Below, in pieces: positions 35,043 to 47,440 of a stretch of 64,000 nt of DNA. The stretch's first letter is position 1. Every line of letters begins with the position of its first letter. Source of the stretch: Tetrastigma voinierianum (taxonomy: Eukaryota; Streptophyta; Magnoliopsida; Vitales; Vitaceae); the NCBI GenBank assembly GCA_016808115.1, contig JAEQBH010000136.1, positions 868,001 through 932,000 on the forward strand, given 5' to 3'. Both the position numbers and the translations under genes were made by a program. Under the pieces are notes generated by a model that worked only from the letters and a program-made list of their open reading frames with translations, had not been told where the DNA came from and searched no databases.

Positions 35043-35673
35043 TGAGTACCATGGGTTTTAAACCCACTACTCGATAGGCTTAGGGCTTGGCCCGCTCGGT
35101 CCATGGTTTGAGTGAGTGCAACGTGTGGGCGGCCTAAGCCCTTCTATATTAAAATTGGTGAAGCCTTGCCAGGATAGAATCAGGATGCCGGAGTCTATGG
35201 CCAAGATCTCCTCCCCGAGGTCGGCCTCAGGGCAACCCGTCCCCTGAGTTCTAAGTCCCAGTAAATTAGTCCTCCTTCTTATGACAAGTTCGCTATGAAC
35301 GAATGGGTAAAGGCGGGAAATATGGAAAAGGAATTTATCCACGAATTTCCTAGCTTTCAAATCTCTTACTTCTCGAAAGATTAATACCCGATAAGGAGGA
35401 TTTAGTCTTTGATAAGGAAAGAGAGATTTTGTTCCTAAGAAAAGGAGATTCTTTTAGAGAAAAAGGGGGAGGGATTCTCCAAACCACCCTCTATAAATCA
35501 GGAGGATCCCCACAGTGGGAAAGTGTAGTCTGGCTGTGAAAACTCTCTTCTTCTTTCTCTCCATATTTTTGCGGCAATCATGGAAGTGGTGACTCCACAT
35601 ACCAAATCGCCCTTTTTGCAAGTTGGCACCGCTACGTTGATGCCTCGGAGGTTAGACGATCAAGGTAACAACA
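35043..35673 (+). mobile_element. 3' LTR of the Tat element
   Basis: It begins TGAGTACCATGGG and ends about GGTAACAACA. A TATA box CTATAAATC lies at 35,491-35,499. The bases after the LTR (TTGGTTCTGGAATGAG..ATCTTCTCC) can be loosely aligned with the sequence after the 5' LTR primer site, so the right border is less certain than the left. Confidence 0.82.
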
Positions 35674-36997
35674 GTTGGTTCTGGAATGAGCCATCTTCTC
35701 CAGTGGACTTTCTCCAACGAACCTCCTTCGTTGGACAAATTTTTTTTTCAAAGGTTCTTTTTATCAAATCACCCTTTTCAATATTGTAAATTCATAAAAA
35801 TAAATATATTTTCACTTCCCCTACCTCATAATTTCTCTTGTATAACTTAATATGGTAGATATTTTCAAAAGAAAAAGAAAAAGGAAAAAAAAAAACTTGT
35901 TATGGTAGACCTAGCTCAAGTGGGAGAGGAGGGGTCTAGAGGGTTCAAGTCAACAGTGAGGGACAAATTTAAGAATACTATGATGTAATGCAAAATGGGT
36001 AGATGTCAAAAAAAAAAAAAAACTTATTATGGTCATAAGTAGCCTAATCAAATTAACTGAATAAAATAACTAAACATTAAAGTCATGTTTAGTACTGATG
36101 AATTAGGAATTTAAATGAATAATTTGTTCACATTTCTATTTTTGTAAATTTATGATTTTTATTTGGATACATGGGAAGGGCAAGAGATTTAGGGTTTTTA
36201 TGAACCTAGTTAAACCATGCCCCTTTGGGAGTGTATTTAATGGTGATTTTCTTGTTAGCCAATTGGGGTTTTAATAAGAGGTGAATTGTGTGATCTATTT
36301 GTTATTGGATTTGTTTCCGATTTTTTTGTTATGCTACCATTGTTCTAAAACCCTCTATTTTTGTGATATGTTTTTATTTATTTATTGAATTTGTCTTTAT
36401 TTTTCTGGTTGTGCTACCTTTGTTCTAAAACCCTCCATTTGGTTGTCAATAAAGATGGGAATTTGGAGCGTTTTTTTTTTTTCTGTTAAGTTGTTTATCA
36501 AATGATGAATTGAAGATAATTGAGTCCAAGTACCCATTTTCAAGGAATTGAAACATTAGATATTATTATTAGTTTTACCTTGATTTTTACCTTTTCCATA
36601 GGCGGCATCAAAGCAATAATGTTGCTCAAATTTACCCATAAACAATTTCTTTGGATCCTGAGAAAGTCCTGGAGGATGAAATGGTGCAAATTTGGTATTT
36701 TTCTTTGATGTTTGGTTGTTGATAAAATGGGGACTTGATTGAATTGAGTAGACCCTGTTTTTTTGGAAATTGAAAATGAGAACTTAAAAGAGCTTATTTG
36801 TTTTAATCTCTTTTCATTCTTTTTATTGGTTTCTTTATAACCAAACAGACCATTAGTATTCTAATATATTTTTATATTCATATTAATAATATAATTATTA
36901 TACTTTATTTATATTAAAATTAGTTTTTTGAGATAATTTATATTTAAATTAGTTACTAATTAATGATTTATATATAATTAATTATTTAGATATTATT
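35674..36997. other. AT-rich spacer
   Basis: No gene was seen. It contains a SINE (separate entry) and an imperfect tandem duplication of about 83 bp at 36,288-36,440, in which both copies end TTGTTCTAAAACCCTC(T/C)ATTT. It is strongly AT-rich toward 36,850-36,990. Confidence 0.6.
35907..36020 (+). mobile_element. short tRNA-derived SINE with 13-bp target duplication
   Basis: It has the A box TAGCTCAAGTGG (35,912-35,923), the B box GGTTCAAGTC (35,942-35,951) and a poly(A) tail ending at about 36,020. It is flanked by AACTTGTTATGGT (35,894-35,906) and AACTTATTATGGT (36,021-36,033), 12 of 13 identical. The element is about 114 bp, very short for a SINE. Box spacing fits a Pol III promoter. Confidence 0.85.
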
Positions 36998-39462
36998 TGT
37001 AGCACCCATTTCCTGTCCGACTCGATTGGCGGATCCGACCCGGTTCTGGGATGCTCGTTTAATTTTTTTTATTTACTTTTAATTTGTTTGTTTTTTTTTT
37101 TGTTTTTTGGAAAAGTGTCATGACCCGAATCCTCGGCCCGACCCAAAGGGCGGATTCGAATCGGAGCCCGGTTTACTTCGACCGTTTTCATTTATCTTAT
37201 CAAAACATTTTATTTTAGGGTTTTCAATTACATGGAAGCATTTCAAATAGTAGGCCCAAAAACATTTACTCTTATACAATTTGTTTACAAAATGACGTAC
37301 CATGCCTTTACAAAATGATATACAAAATAATGGTTCAGAGTTTAACTCTTTTGTTCACAAAATGTCACATGTTCAAAAATGATAATACGTATGACGAATT
37401 ATACTTATATCATAACTTTCTCTATAACTACGTAGCTTCTTGATCTTGCCTTGCTTTCTTGTTTACTCGAAACTGTATAGATAATGTGACACCACAAAAC
37501 ACGTCAAGGGGGGTGATGATGACCCACCAGATTAACCTGCGAAACACAATGTCTCATATCCTTGAGACATTCCATCAAAGTAAATGACCCAATAGGGCCC
37601 ATCATCCATACTCTTCCATACGGTTACATGACCATACATTTCTATAGATCCATTAGTTATTACATCACTCCTAATACAAAACATATATTAAAACTAGTTC
37701 GTTCTGATATATACACAAAACAAGAATCAAGGCCACAGTCTGGCCCGCTTCATAATCCCGGCCTCTAAGGAGCGCCGTTTGCCTGTACTTGTCCCGTACC
37801 TTAAAGGGGGGTCCCACGACGGGGTGAGCTAACGTGATAGAGAGATAAATCCACAACGAGGGAATTTGCTCCCAGCCTAGGTGCTCATTTCATAGTCAAA
37901 CCAACGACCAATCAGATTGCATGCATGTTGTCTTATCATGAAAAAAAAAGTACATGCATGTATGAGACGACACTCTACATGCCCCCATGCAGGGTCAAGC
38001 CTCAGACCCACCACCCGATGCAAGTGCCAATGGGAAATCAATCACAGGAGTCAATCTAGACTCCCATCTTCGCAGCAGTAGTCTATGTGATATTTATTTA
38101 ATCATTTCGTGTCTTTTTAGGCAACATAACTTTTTGGGGTCTCTCTGCGGGTCTCTTACACCCCTCAGGCATTTTCGGGCTTTCACTTAGTGAATCACGT
38201 ATCCTAACCGGGTTTCGGGCTTTCACTGAGGGGAGTATCTATCCTACTTCTACGCGAGCACATTTCATTTCCATTTTCATTTAACGTTGTGGAACTCAAT
38301 TGGACTTCGTCCCATTCCTAAGCCCACACGATTCGCATCAAGCGCGATTACTGAAGCTGAGTACCATGTACACACACCCATGTAATGCGGTGTTCTTTGC
38401 ACCTGATACAATTTGTGCCACTACACTGAGCCGGCAACCCGTGTAGAGACCTCTACATGGACATTCTACACCGTACACTATGTGTGCCGCCAGACACTCA
38501 TGTCTAATGCACATAACATTCCATATATTCAGTTTAACATCAGCATACATGCAGTCATGTTAATATTCCATATATTCAAATTAGTACATCACATAAGCAT
38601 GCACCACATCTTTTCTATCATTCAGTTCATTCATGTCAACACATCATTCAAGCATGTATTAGCATAATTCTGACCATTACTTAGGCGTAATGCTATAATT
38701 CATATTCAGTGGGCCATAGTGTTGTCAATCATACAACCCAATGTATATAGTTATTTCCATCTTCATCACACATATGTCCACATAATTTCACATATTCGAT
38801 ATGTCGTTGAATTTATGGCAATAACACACATTAGCCATTCCCGGCCATAAATCCGACCATGCTTGGCCTAAGAAATAATTTGGACTTAGTCCAGAAAGTC
38901 CAGTTTTTGTAAATACCACACAAAACATCCAACACGCATTTCCTTGCTCAGGCCATATGCAGTCCCAAGCATTTCGGTTACAAATCGGTTTCGAAAATAG
39001 AAGTTAGAAAGCCCGGAGCGGACTCATTCCTGTTGTCGCGTTATTGACCCAATGTTTAGCCTACATTTAGTGGAACTTTATCTTATTAAATTCCTAGACT
39101 CAACAAACTTTCCGTAGAGTCAGAGCGTCTGAATCGGATTCGGACGAGAAAGTTATAAGCAGATCGAAGTTGGCGCGGTAGATTCGCGGGGTGTGCGGAA
39201 ATTTGGGCACCCCGTTGCCATTATGCTCGGGTTTGTCGAGAACGTGTTGTTGGACCGGTCCAAATCCTATGAAACCAGTCTTTGACCATCACCTGATCTG
39301 GAAGCAAACCACTGGCAGCGCACAAATTCGCGGAAAAGCCAAGGCAGAGGCAGTGAGGCCACGGCCCCTAAGCGTAAAATAACCATAGTAGAAGGAAACC
39401 TACCTCTTGTAGCGTAGTTCCGGGTTCTTTCTTTGTTCGAGATGCCGCTCCTTCACGTGTCT

Positions 39463-39621
39463 CCTTCTTTTTCCTCTTTCTTTTCCTCTCTTCCTCCCCT
39501 TTCTTCTTCTCTTTTCTTCTTCCCTTTTCTTTTCTTTTCCTCCCTTTCTCCTTTCCTTTCCTCCCTTTCTCTTCTCCTTCCCTCCCTTTCTCTTTTCCCT
39601 TCCTCCTCCTTCTCCTTGTTG
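39463..39621. repeat. polypyrimidine/polypurine tract in the chromovirus LTR
   Basis: This is an almost uninterrupted C/T run on + of about 160 bp (G/A on -), just downstream of the LTR TATA box. A homologous, diverged tract is at 49,786-49,915. Mirror-like stretches could form triplex DNA. In frame it would give only Lys/Glu/Arg-rich or Ser/Phe/Leu-rich nonsense, so the long open frames here are not genes. Confidence 0.8.
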
Positions 39622-39704
39622 CTCCCCCCACGAACTGAAATTGAGCTCCCACACAAATTGAATTGGAACCCCCTATTTATAGGATTTAAAAGGGCCATGC
39701 ATGA

Positions 39705-39830
39705 TGACACATGGCATGCCATGTGTCCTACATGCATAGGCCTTTGACATGCAATGTGACACATGGCTTTCCATGTGTCACTCACATGGTTTGCCATGTG
39801 TCACCCACTTGGCTTTCGCCATGTGTCGCC
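39705..39830. promoter_or_regulatory. ACACATGGC/GCCATGTGT palindrome cluster upstream of the LTR TATA box
   Basis: A perfect 20-bp palindrome ACACATGGCATGCCATGTGT lies at 39,707-39,726. It is followed by further half-sites (GTGACACATGGC, CCATGTGTCAC, CACATGG, GCCATGTGTCGCC) to 39,830, six or more in 125 bp. On the - strand the cluster ends about 25 bp upstream of the TATA box. It is partly kept in the other LTR (50,006-50,023). Confidence 0.7.
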
Positions 39831-40069
39831 GTTTACCGTTGTCTTGAAATCGTGAAGTCGGCGTCTCGAGAATCAATGAATTCATTGGGTAGCTGAATTT
39901 CGAGACGATTCCAACGGTGCAATCCGTTTCATCATCAGAATCACAGAAAAATCTGACTTTCTCCGGACTATTCTTGTAAATTACCATTTTGCCCCCTTTC
40001 CTTTTAAAAAAAAAAAAAAAATTTAAATTTAAAATTTTCACGAGTTTTACACTCTCCCCCCCTTAAAAG

Positions 40070-41018
40070 AATTTCGTCCCGAAATTCACACACATACACA
40101 ATCAGACACATGCATGTCTTGTGATAATTAAAACATTAATGGTAGAAAGCGCACCTTCACGTTGAACAAGAAGGGATAGTTAGGCGCGCCGCAATTATCT
40201 CGGCGGCTCCATTATCGCCTCCTCGACTCCTCGGTCTTTGCCCATGACACCTTCTGAAGCCTCCACCGGTCTTGCCCGCATAGACACATGGTATCCATGA
40301 TACGCCTTGGTCCCTCCTCCCGAAGGTCCCATCGCATCAACAACAAGCTCTCCTAATCCCATATGAGTTGGTTGAGTGTACTGAACATAGAGGCGTGAAA
40401 CACCTCATACGCGGCTCGACAAACTGTTAAGCGGCGCAATTGATACACAGCCAGCACCCTCTCGAGTACCTCGAAGGGGTCAGTAATACCTCGCGATAAC
40501 TTCCCTCGTTTGCCGATCGATAACTCTCTCATAGGCATCACATTGAAGACATGATCCCACCTTGAACTCTAGGGTGGGTAGTCGTGCATCCAGCGTGTCT
40601 CTTCTCAGGCTACGAGAAGTAAGAGAGGCGGCACGGATCTATGCGCACCTTCTCAGGGTGTCTCTAATCAAATCTGGACCCGGAGTGATGGAGCTCTCCC
40701 ACCTAGTCAACATATCGGTGATCGACATGGCCTCAGTGAAGTATATAGGCATCATCAGATACTCGCGTGTTGTATTATAAAGCGAGCTCTACCAAGGCGG
40801 TCTCTTCCCGGCTACCCTTGCGATCCGGGCCATGCTTTCCTTGACATGTCCTCCGAAATCCCCGAATAGTCGCTCACGATTGACCATCAGATGCGGGGAT
40901 GAAACGGTACTCATCGGCCGGTTATTGTCCCCACGTGGCCTTGGGAAACTCTTCGGGCGGGCCATAAGCGGGGATCCGTCCGATCACTATGGACACTAGC
41001 ACTCCATGCTGGCCGTCT
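40070..41018 (-). pseudogene. chromovirus integrase C-terminal part and chromodomain-like tail
   Basis: On the - strand it continues GVLVSIVIGR, then a DGQS segment (40,900), TPGPDLIRDTL, MPMRELSIGKRGKLSRGITD with PFEVLERV (40,535-40,460), then YEVFHASMF. These match the GKRGKLSPRFIGPFEIL and YRVFHVSML signatures of plant chromoviruses. A Trp-rich segment before the polypurine tract may be the remains of the chromodomain. Many stops. The last residues adjoin the tract at 40,052-40,066. Confidence 0.8.
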
Positions 41019-42497
41019 TGATTAATACCAAAGTGCTATTTTGATTTATATTAGATAGGTTTTGAGTGCTTTTGCGCATTAATCATGTCATTAAGGCCAA
41101 TTGAAGTGTTCAAGTCTTCTTTGTATCACTTATCTTTGTTTAGAGTTATTTTTGTTGTTTGCGGGTTTTTGCGCACTGGGAGTTGCGCACTTTGGGAGTT
41201 GATATCGAGATGTATGACCGAATCATGAAGTTTGAACTGAGTGACCATCGACCTGACCAATCGATAGCGAAGCGAAGTGAAGAAAAATTGATGCGGTTGA
41301 AAGACGGGACGAAATGTGGAGACAAGCGAAATTTTGTATTTTCGCTACTCCGCAGCGAAAATTTGGCTAAGCTAAATTCATTAGCTAAGCGAGTACGAAC
41401 CTGCGAGAATTTCTATTTTCGCTGCACCTTGTGATTTCGCTACCTAGCCCGAAATTCTTATTCTTGAAATGCTGCTTGCCTCGTCATGCTTTTATGTGTT
41501 AATGTAGGCCAAATTTGGTGTATTACTCTCTTTGTCTATGTAGCAGGTGCATAGGTTTTGGTATTTTCATGTATTGAGGTGGCCTATATAAACCCCTCCT
41601 TTTTTTTTAATGGGGGAGAGAAATTTTGGGGAAGCAAAGGAGGTGAGGGGGAGAAGATATTTTGTAAGTTTTTATTTTTGTAAATAAAGTCTCGTATTTT
41701 TAATTAGGTTTTTCTTTTCTCTCTTCTCTCTCCTCTTTCCTTTACTTTCTTGTTTGCCAAACACCCTGCTTGAGGATGACGACTCGAGATGCTTGGAAAT
41801 TAAGCCTCCTTTCTTTAGAGGAAGGAAAAATTGTAACCCAGTGGTGGGGCATATGCATGTTGTCCTCTTGTCTTGAGGGTCACGCAGTCTTGTTGTATTT
41901 ATATCGCCTCAAATTAGGGTTGAATAACTTTGAATGTTGTTGATTTGCTTGATACTCTCCATGCTTTAGGATACAGTGCATACTTATTGCTAGATGCATT
42001 GTGGTTCATTAGATAGTCTTCTGAGCTTTTGAAATGATATTTAATCTTCAGGGTTTCAAGCAGTAAGGGCCGTAGATGCAAAACTACTGTGTTGACTCGA
42101 ATGGAGTTGATTTCAAGGGTGGGGTTTGCTAACAAACATAGATCGGTTATGCCGGGAGCGATAGGTTGCTTGTCATAACGCGAGGATAAAACCGAGGCCT
42201 TGTTTGCCCAACACCAAGTTAGTAACCTAAATCTTAAGTTAGCTTTTCACACTTCATTTCGATTTTTTTCAATTTCTCGGTTTTGACCTACTTCCCACTA
42301 GATTTTTAAGCAAATCCGAGAGTCAGATAAGAAAGCCTTGCAGCCGTTGCACTTATGCGGAAATCATTTAGGATGAAAACCCATCTAGTGGCCTGGAGCC
42401 ATATCTTCTTGGTAGCTTGACTACGGCTGATGAAGTAGGAACTTAGGTAATATATAAATTTTGTTGATTTTAGCTCGACCCTACGTGGCACGAATCC
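41019..42497 (+). mobile_element. Athila-like solo LTR inside chromovirus integrase
   Basis: It starts TGATTAATACCAAAGTGC and ends TACGTGGCACGAATCC, homologous at both ends to the Athila-like LTRs at 24,134 and 29,730. A TATA box CCTATATAAACCCC lies near 41,583, with a leader CTCTTCTCTCTCCTC then AACACCCTGCTTGAGGATGA. The flanks on the - strand (AGTAC before, AGAC-G after) are a 5-bp target duplication with one indel. There is no internal domain. Confidence 0.85.
41330..41455. promoter_or_regulatory. GCGAAA/TTTTCGC motif cluster in U3 of the solo LTR
   Basis: Alternating AGCGAAA and TTTCGCT half-sites occur (GCGAAATTTTG, ATTTTCGCT, AGCGAAAATTT, ATTTTCGCT, GATTTCGCT) with TTAGCTAAGC between them. 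They lie about 130-250 bp before the TATA box. The position matches the clusters in the other Athila-like LTRs. Confidence 0.6.
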
Positions 42498-43142
42498 GTA
42501 CTATCTCAGTATATCTGACACTGCGAATTCCTCACAGTGTGAAGGTCGTCGCACGGCCCGGAAAATGGTAGACTTGGTGAGATTCGGTCCACTATAACCA
42601 CAAGCGTCATGCTTCCACGATAATAAGGTGGCAAGTGAGTCCACAGAAGTCCATCGTGATGTGCTCCACTTCCACCTCGCTATCTCGGTGGTGGGTAGCC
42701 TGGCGGCCTGCGGTGCTTTCGGCCGCGGCGTGTCGACTAAATCGGTAAAAATCCGACGCCTCCTCACTGGCATGAATTAATGATGATAGATTGATATGTC
42801 TGTGCCGCCTGGGTGCAGATCGGGACAGTGGAACTCCCGAGGGGATCTCCTCCACCAATCCGTCGTAGGGGATCCTGACACATCCCTTATACGGAAGGCC
42901 CACCATTTGTGTGGATATTGACCTTCGTTAATACTGGCGTACTCGGTCCTTGATGGATACTAGTTACCAGTGCGTCACGCGCTGGGACTGCCGCCACTTC
43001 ATTAGAGAGACGGCGTAGCCATCAGGCTTCAGGTACCTGAGCATCTCCTGTCGCTGCGGTATGTTGCCTGTTGTCTTGAGCGTCTGCTTACCGGCTCTGG
43101 GAAGCTACACTAGCTAGTACTCCTCATGACTTTCGGCTGAGC
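42498..43142 (-). pseudogene. chromovirus RNase H end and integrase N-terminal part
   Basis: On the - strand it resumes right after the solo LTR with Asp-Val-Leu-Ser-Arg-Lys-Ser, the normal continuation of NVVADALSRKS, which confirms the insertion point. Integrase sequence follows in shifting frames: a QxRQEMLRYLKP-like segment, the HHCC region, VEVEHITMDF (42,690-42,640; usual WEHISMDF) and LTKSTIF (42,575-42,545). It stops in the EIVRLHG motif, where the next solo LTR is inserted. Confidence 0.75.
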
Positions 43143-43147
43143 ACATC

Positions 43148-45727
43148 TGTAGCGACCCCAGGAGCGGTCAGACGAAATGGGGAGTCGACAATGACCCGGG
43201 GCGCCCAGTTTATTGTCCTTTTGTTATTTGTTTTCTTTTCAAAAGTGTATGACCCAGAATCTCATTTCGACCAGATGGGTGGTCCGACCGGAGCGATTTA
43301 CTCGACATTTTTAATTATCTTATCAAAACATTTTCTTTATGTTATTTCTCTTTAGGTTTTCGATTTGCGCGGAAGCGACCTGCCGTGGTAGGCTCACGAG
43401 CATTTACATTTCACCAAATGCAATTCTGATGAAGGCGACATGCCACTTTCAAAATGATATACAAAAATAAACATTTCTTTGGAGTTCGACTATTTGTTAC
43501 AAAATATCCCATGTTTCCAAAAAGGAAATGATATGCACATGAGGTATAGATTTATACGCATGACACGCTCCTATGACGCTCTGCGCTTCACGATCTTGCC
43601 TTCGCTAATACACTTTCGAAACACAACGCATAGATAAAAACCTCTGTGGCATTTCATCTTAGTGGTTCTATAATTCGATTTCAATATTCAATTTAACTTG
43701 TATGCATTTAACATTAAACCATACCTATTATATCAACATATACTCATGCTATTCACTTTCACATGCTTTCATTTTACAATTCATTTATCATATTGACATG
43801 CGATTTCAATGCATCGATTCAATTCCTGATTCAAATTATGAGATTTAAGTGTATATAAAATCCCATTACTACGTCAATATTAGATTATTTCCTTTGACTA
43901 TTCAAATCATTATAGCGGATTACATTTGATGAATCCGCCCCTTATTATCATTTAGTAATGTGCTTACACATTTAACAATTCGAGTCTCGGCGTCGCCAGC
44001 GGATGCGGTTTGGTACACCCGACATGTGGTATCTTAAATACCATACACCATCGCGGATCTTAGATTGGTGCATCATGGGTGGGACATTTCTTGATACTAT
44101 ACGCCCGTCGCGACGGATGTCGGTGGTGCATCCGCCCGAGTGGGACATTAGACCCGGTGGGGTGCCTTTGTGGCGGATCTGCGTTGGTGCATCCCAGGTC
44201 GAGAGCGGTTCGTCGGTATATCATTCAATTGAAGATGTCGGGGAGTGAAACCTCGTCAGACCCTAATTAGTTATCAGTTCTTTGTTAAATTCCCGGTTTC
44301 AAATATCGCATTTCAATTCCATATTCACTTTCTTATTATCTTTTCAAAGATATACTCGTCCCATGTGCCCAATTCATGTACTCACATTCACGTGCTTTCA
44401 TTTCATATACTCATTCATGTACTCATTTCACTTAGTTGCAGTAAACTACCAAATACTTGAAATAAGAATAAGTCAGATTTCAACGAAACTCTGACCAGTT
44501 ATCGATTCCACTTTTTTCTCTTCGTCTGATCTGATCAGTTATTTGTCTTGCCCACTTTGTCAATCTAAATTCTTCGCTCTTAGGGGGTTAAACAAATAAT
44601 ATCTTCAACTGAATATCAGCCCAGAGCGTGAAGTGCGATAAGTTTTCATATCTCATTCTTATTTGAACCCGAATTAATCGTTTCTTAGGATTCCCTGCTG
44701 TATTCGGTGTATGAATCTGGACTACTTGATTACCAAAATATGCAAAACGAGGCTGGCAGAGTAGTGGTATTGGTACTGCTGGCCAAATTAAGGTACCGGT
44801 CCCTCTCTGCTGTTGGTATCGGTACCGGTTGGAGGTGTAAAATTTCCCTGCCTAAAAGCTCATGGTACCACTCTTTGATCTGGAACACCTGAAATTTTTA
44901 AATCTTGGATTTTGGCATTTTCACACATTTTCTTCTCTGAGCCTTCTCGATTAGGTCCATATAAAAGTCTGCATGGAATTTACCAAACTCAACTCCAAAT
45001 GTGGTTTAGAATCGATAAAATCATTTTCCTCAAGTTAGGGCTTTTCACCCCAGTCAGTCGAGAATGAGGTTAGGGTTTGATTTTTCTTACCTTACCTCTT
45101 GAATCTCTTCTTGTATGTTGTGGTCTCTATAGAATGAATGGGAAGTAAACCAACCAAAGTACTCCTCCTTGCAAACCCTAGATTCTGCTTTTCATACACT
45201 TTCTTTCTCCCTCAAAGTAAATTGCTCATATAATGAGCCCAGAATACATTTTGTAGTGTTTATATCCCTTGTAAATCATAGGCCTTGTTTGGCCTTTAAC
45301 CCGTTAAAGTACAAGGCCATGTTTGGCCTACACACTCATTCTTATTCCTCATTTTCTCCTTTTTGGTCTTTAATTCTTTATTTCCATAAGGCCTTGTTTG
45401 GCCTTTAACTCATTTTTCATTTAAGTCTCCTATTATTCCACTTTGGCCATTCTTTCATCATAAATCCACTTAGATATTTTTTCTTTATAACAATTGACCC
45501 ATAGAGTCCTCATTTTTATAATTTTTCACATTTGCCCTTTTTCACTTGGGTTATTTCCGGGTTCAACCACTTTCTCATTTAGCATATAATATTCAATCAT
45601 GCTCACACTTTCAATTACATTTCACAATTTATCAATTTATCATTTAAGGAAGGCAGGGTTTAGCTCAATTCATACCGAATATAAATAAAAATTATTATAA
45701 AAATTATAGGGTATTTTGGGTGTTACG
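43148..45727 (-). mobile_element. solo LTR (family S) inside chromovirus RNase H
   Basis: It starts TGTAGCGACCCC on + and ends GGGTGTTACG, with perfect target duplication ACATC on both sides (43,143-43,147 and 45,728-45,732). It is homologous to the outer solo LTR and to 56,977-59,600. It has a minisatellite (44,000-44,210, units about 60 bp with GGATGCGGTT..GGTGCATC) and GGTACCGGT palindromes at 44,792-44,840. The pol frame rejoins exactly across it. Confidence 0.9.
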
Positions 45728-45732
45728 ACATC

Positions 45733-47440
45733 ATCCACAACGTTGCCTTCAGGGATGTGTCTGAAGTAAGTCGTATTCTAGGCTCGTCCACTGCGTTGCC
45801 TCGTATTTAGAGATACCATTTGTGTGAGATGTATTTCGGACTGCAGTGATCACGAAAACATATCAGTGCTCACCATATAAGTAGTGGCACCAAATCTTTA
45901 GGGCGAAGACTACGGCTGCTAACTCCATGTCATGCGTGGGGTAATTTTGCTCATGATTCTTCAACTGTCGATAACCATAAACCACAACTTTCTCGGTGCA
46001 TGGGGCCATCGGAGTCCATCATTGAAGCATCACGTACCCAATGTGCCTACATCCCACTAGGAACAGGGACTATTAGAATAGGAAATTTGAAGTAAGTAGC
46101 CTCTTCCCAATTCTGGGAGCGCTCGGCTCATGATCCCATCCCTTTCGACTGATATCCTTGAGATTTAGATCTCGTCATAAGCTATTTGTAGCAGGAGAAA
46201 TCCTCTATAAACCTCTGTAATACCCAGTAATCGAGAAACTACGTATCAAGAAGGCCGACTTTAGTCTCTCCCGACTCATCACGGCCTCGACCTTCCACGG
46301 GTCCGCGGCACGCTTGGAAGGCACGATACCACGTGTCCCCGAGAAACCCACCTCGGTAAGCGAAACTTCGCGCCTGCGAACTTGGCATACATTGATGATC
46401 CACTGAAAAGGCGCGAAATGCGATTCTCAGTGATCCTCATGTTCCGCTCGCATTAGGAGTATATCGAATAATCTCATGACAAGATACCTAAGCCCAGTCT
46501 AAATAGGGTTGGAACACCACATTCATGAGATACATGAATCTTTGCTTAGGTGCATTCGTCGATCGAGAACATCACCCAGTAAACTGAAATGCGTCTGGCG
46601 TCACGAGCATTTGTCTTAGGGATGTGCGCCTCCCACAACTCTCGATTGATGGTAACCGGTGGTAGGTGCATCTTGGAGTAGACTCTGCTCCCTCGACTTA
46701 ATCAAACAAGTCATCAATCCTCGGTAATGAATCAGATTCTTTGATTGTAACCACAATTATTTATCTGTAATCGTCGTAGTGAAGGGTATCTTCTTCTTGT
46801 GACTAAAGCAGAAGAATTGTGGTGAAGTGCTCGATTAATAGAGCCCTTGCCCGATATCATGTCCCAGACGCGAGCTCTACTGACTCGACCAGCGCCATCT
46901 TATGCGGGTCATAGGGATGGGCGGCGTGGGGATACGACTCGATGCGGAGGTCGTCCCTCGGTGGAGGTAATCCGGTAACTCATCGGAAAAAACATCCGGT
47001 ACTCGCAAACCACCCTAAAGTTAGACTCATATCTGTCTCACCTAAGTCCTCAGGAATTGAAATTTCTTCTTGACCCTTATTTGCAGGTGCCATCGTGAAT
47101 TGTACACAGTATGGGGTGAAAGCATCGTGCCTATTCCCTTAAAACCTGACCATGATATAATACGGTTGTGTGGCGGTAACTCTCCTACGATTGAAATCTA
47201 CTTAATGACCTATTAATGCGGAGTCGGCCGGTCCATCGAGGATGACCCTGAGCTTCGACATGTAAGTGACCCAGAAGGTCAGCATGAGTAGAATCAGAGA
47301 TCTACAACTCACATCCTCGACATATCCGTCGATTCTCGCCTTGAAGTCGATGGGGAGAATTCACATACGTGGCTCGTCCCAAGGTCTCAACCTCTGAGCC
47401 CCCCTTCCTCTACTTTCCATCTACCGCAAAGTGACGACGG
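45733..47440 (-). pseudogene. chromovirus protease linker, reverse transcriptase and start of RNase H
   Basis: On the - strand: ARIDGYVEDV...GPADSALIGH (end of protease, about 47,340-47,215); SIPEDLGE and RVTGLPPPRD (RT start); PRIDDLFD; NAP..FMYLMNVVFQPYLD (46,540-46,490); then GFLGDTW. The catalytic FIDD box, expected right after QPYLD, reads CHEI, so the enzyme is dead. RNase H is recognisable as QLKNHEQNYPTHDMELAAVV then FALKIWCHYLYGE (45,975-45,880). The block ends at Asn-Val-Val-Asp-Asp, where a solo LTR is inserted. An intact gag is not present upstream. Confidence 0.85.

Larger units (their letters stand above)
16762..35673 (+). mobile_element. Tat-lineage Ty3/gypsy retrotransposon with two nested insertions
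   Basis: Two related LTRs (16762-17366 and 35043-35673) both begin TGAGTACCATGGGTTTTAAA and share long blocks, such as GACAAG/GGCAAGTTCGCTATGAACG. They bracket gag, protease, RT, RNase H and integrase in gypsy order, then a minisatellite and a large antisense ORF. Removing the inserts at 17829-19085 and 24134-31187 leaves an element of about 10.6 kb. The integrase frame resumes right after the second insert (Met-His-Leu-Lys-Arg-Tyr-Tyr-Gln then stop at 31190-31215), which proves the nesting. All frames are broken. No target duplication was recognised. Confidence 0.9.
37485..40051 (-). mobile_element. 3' LTR of the chromovirus
   Basis: On the - strand it starts TGTAAAACTCGTGAAAATTT at 40051 and ends ...GGTGTCACA at 37485. 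It contains, in - order, a palindrome cluster (39,830-39,705), a TATA box CTATAAATAGGGGG (39,684-39,671), a purine-rich tract (39,621-39,463), and long blocks shared with the other LTR. Confidence 0.88.

Noticed and set aside
36078..36857. Possible MITE (ATTAAAGTCATGTTTAGT ... AACCAAACAGACCATTA)
   Set aside because: End similarity is too weak (about 12 of 18) and no reliable target duplication was found.
39368..39797. Long Lys/Glu/Arg-rich (-) and Ser/Phe/Leu-rich (+) open frames
   Set aside because: They are by-products of a polypurine/polypyrimidine tract inside a retrotransposon LTR.
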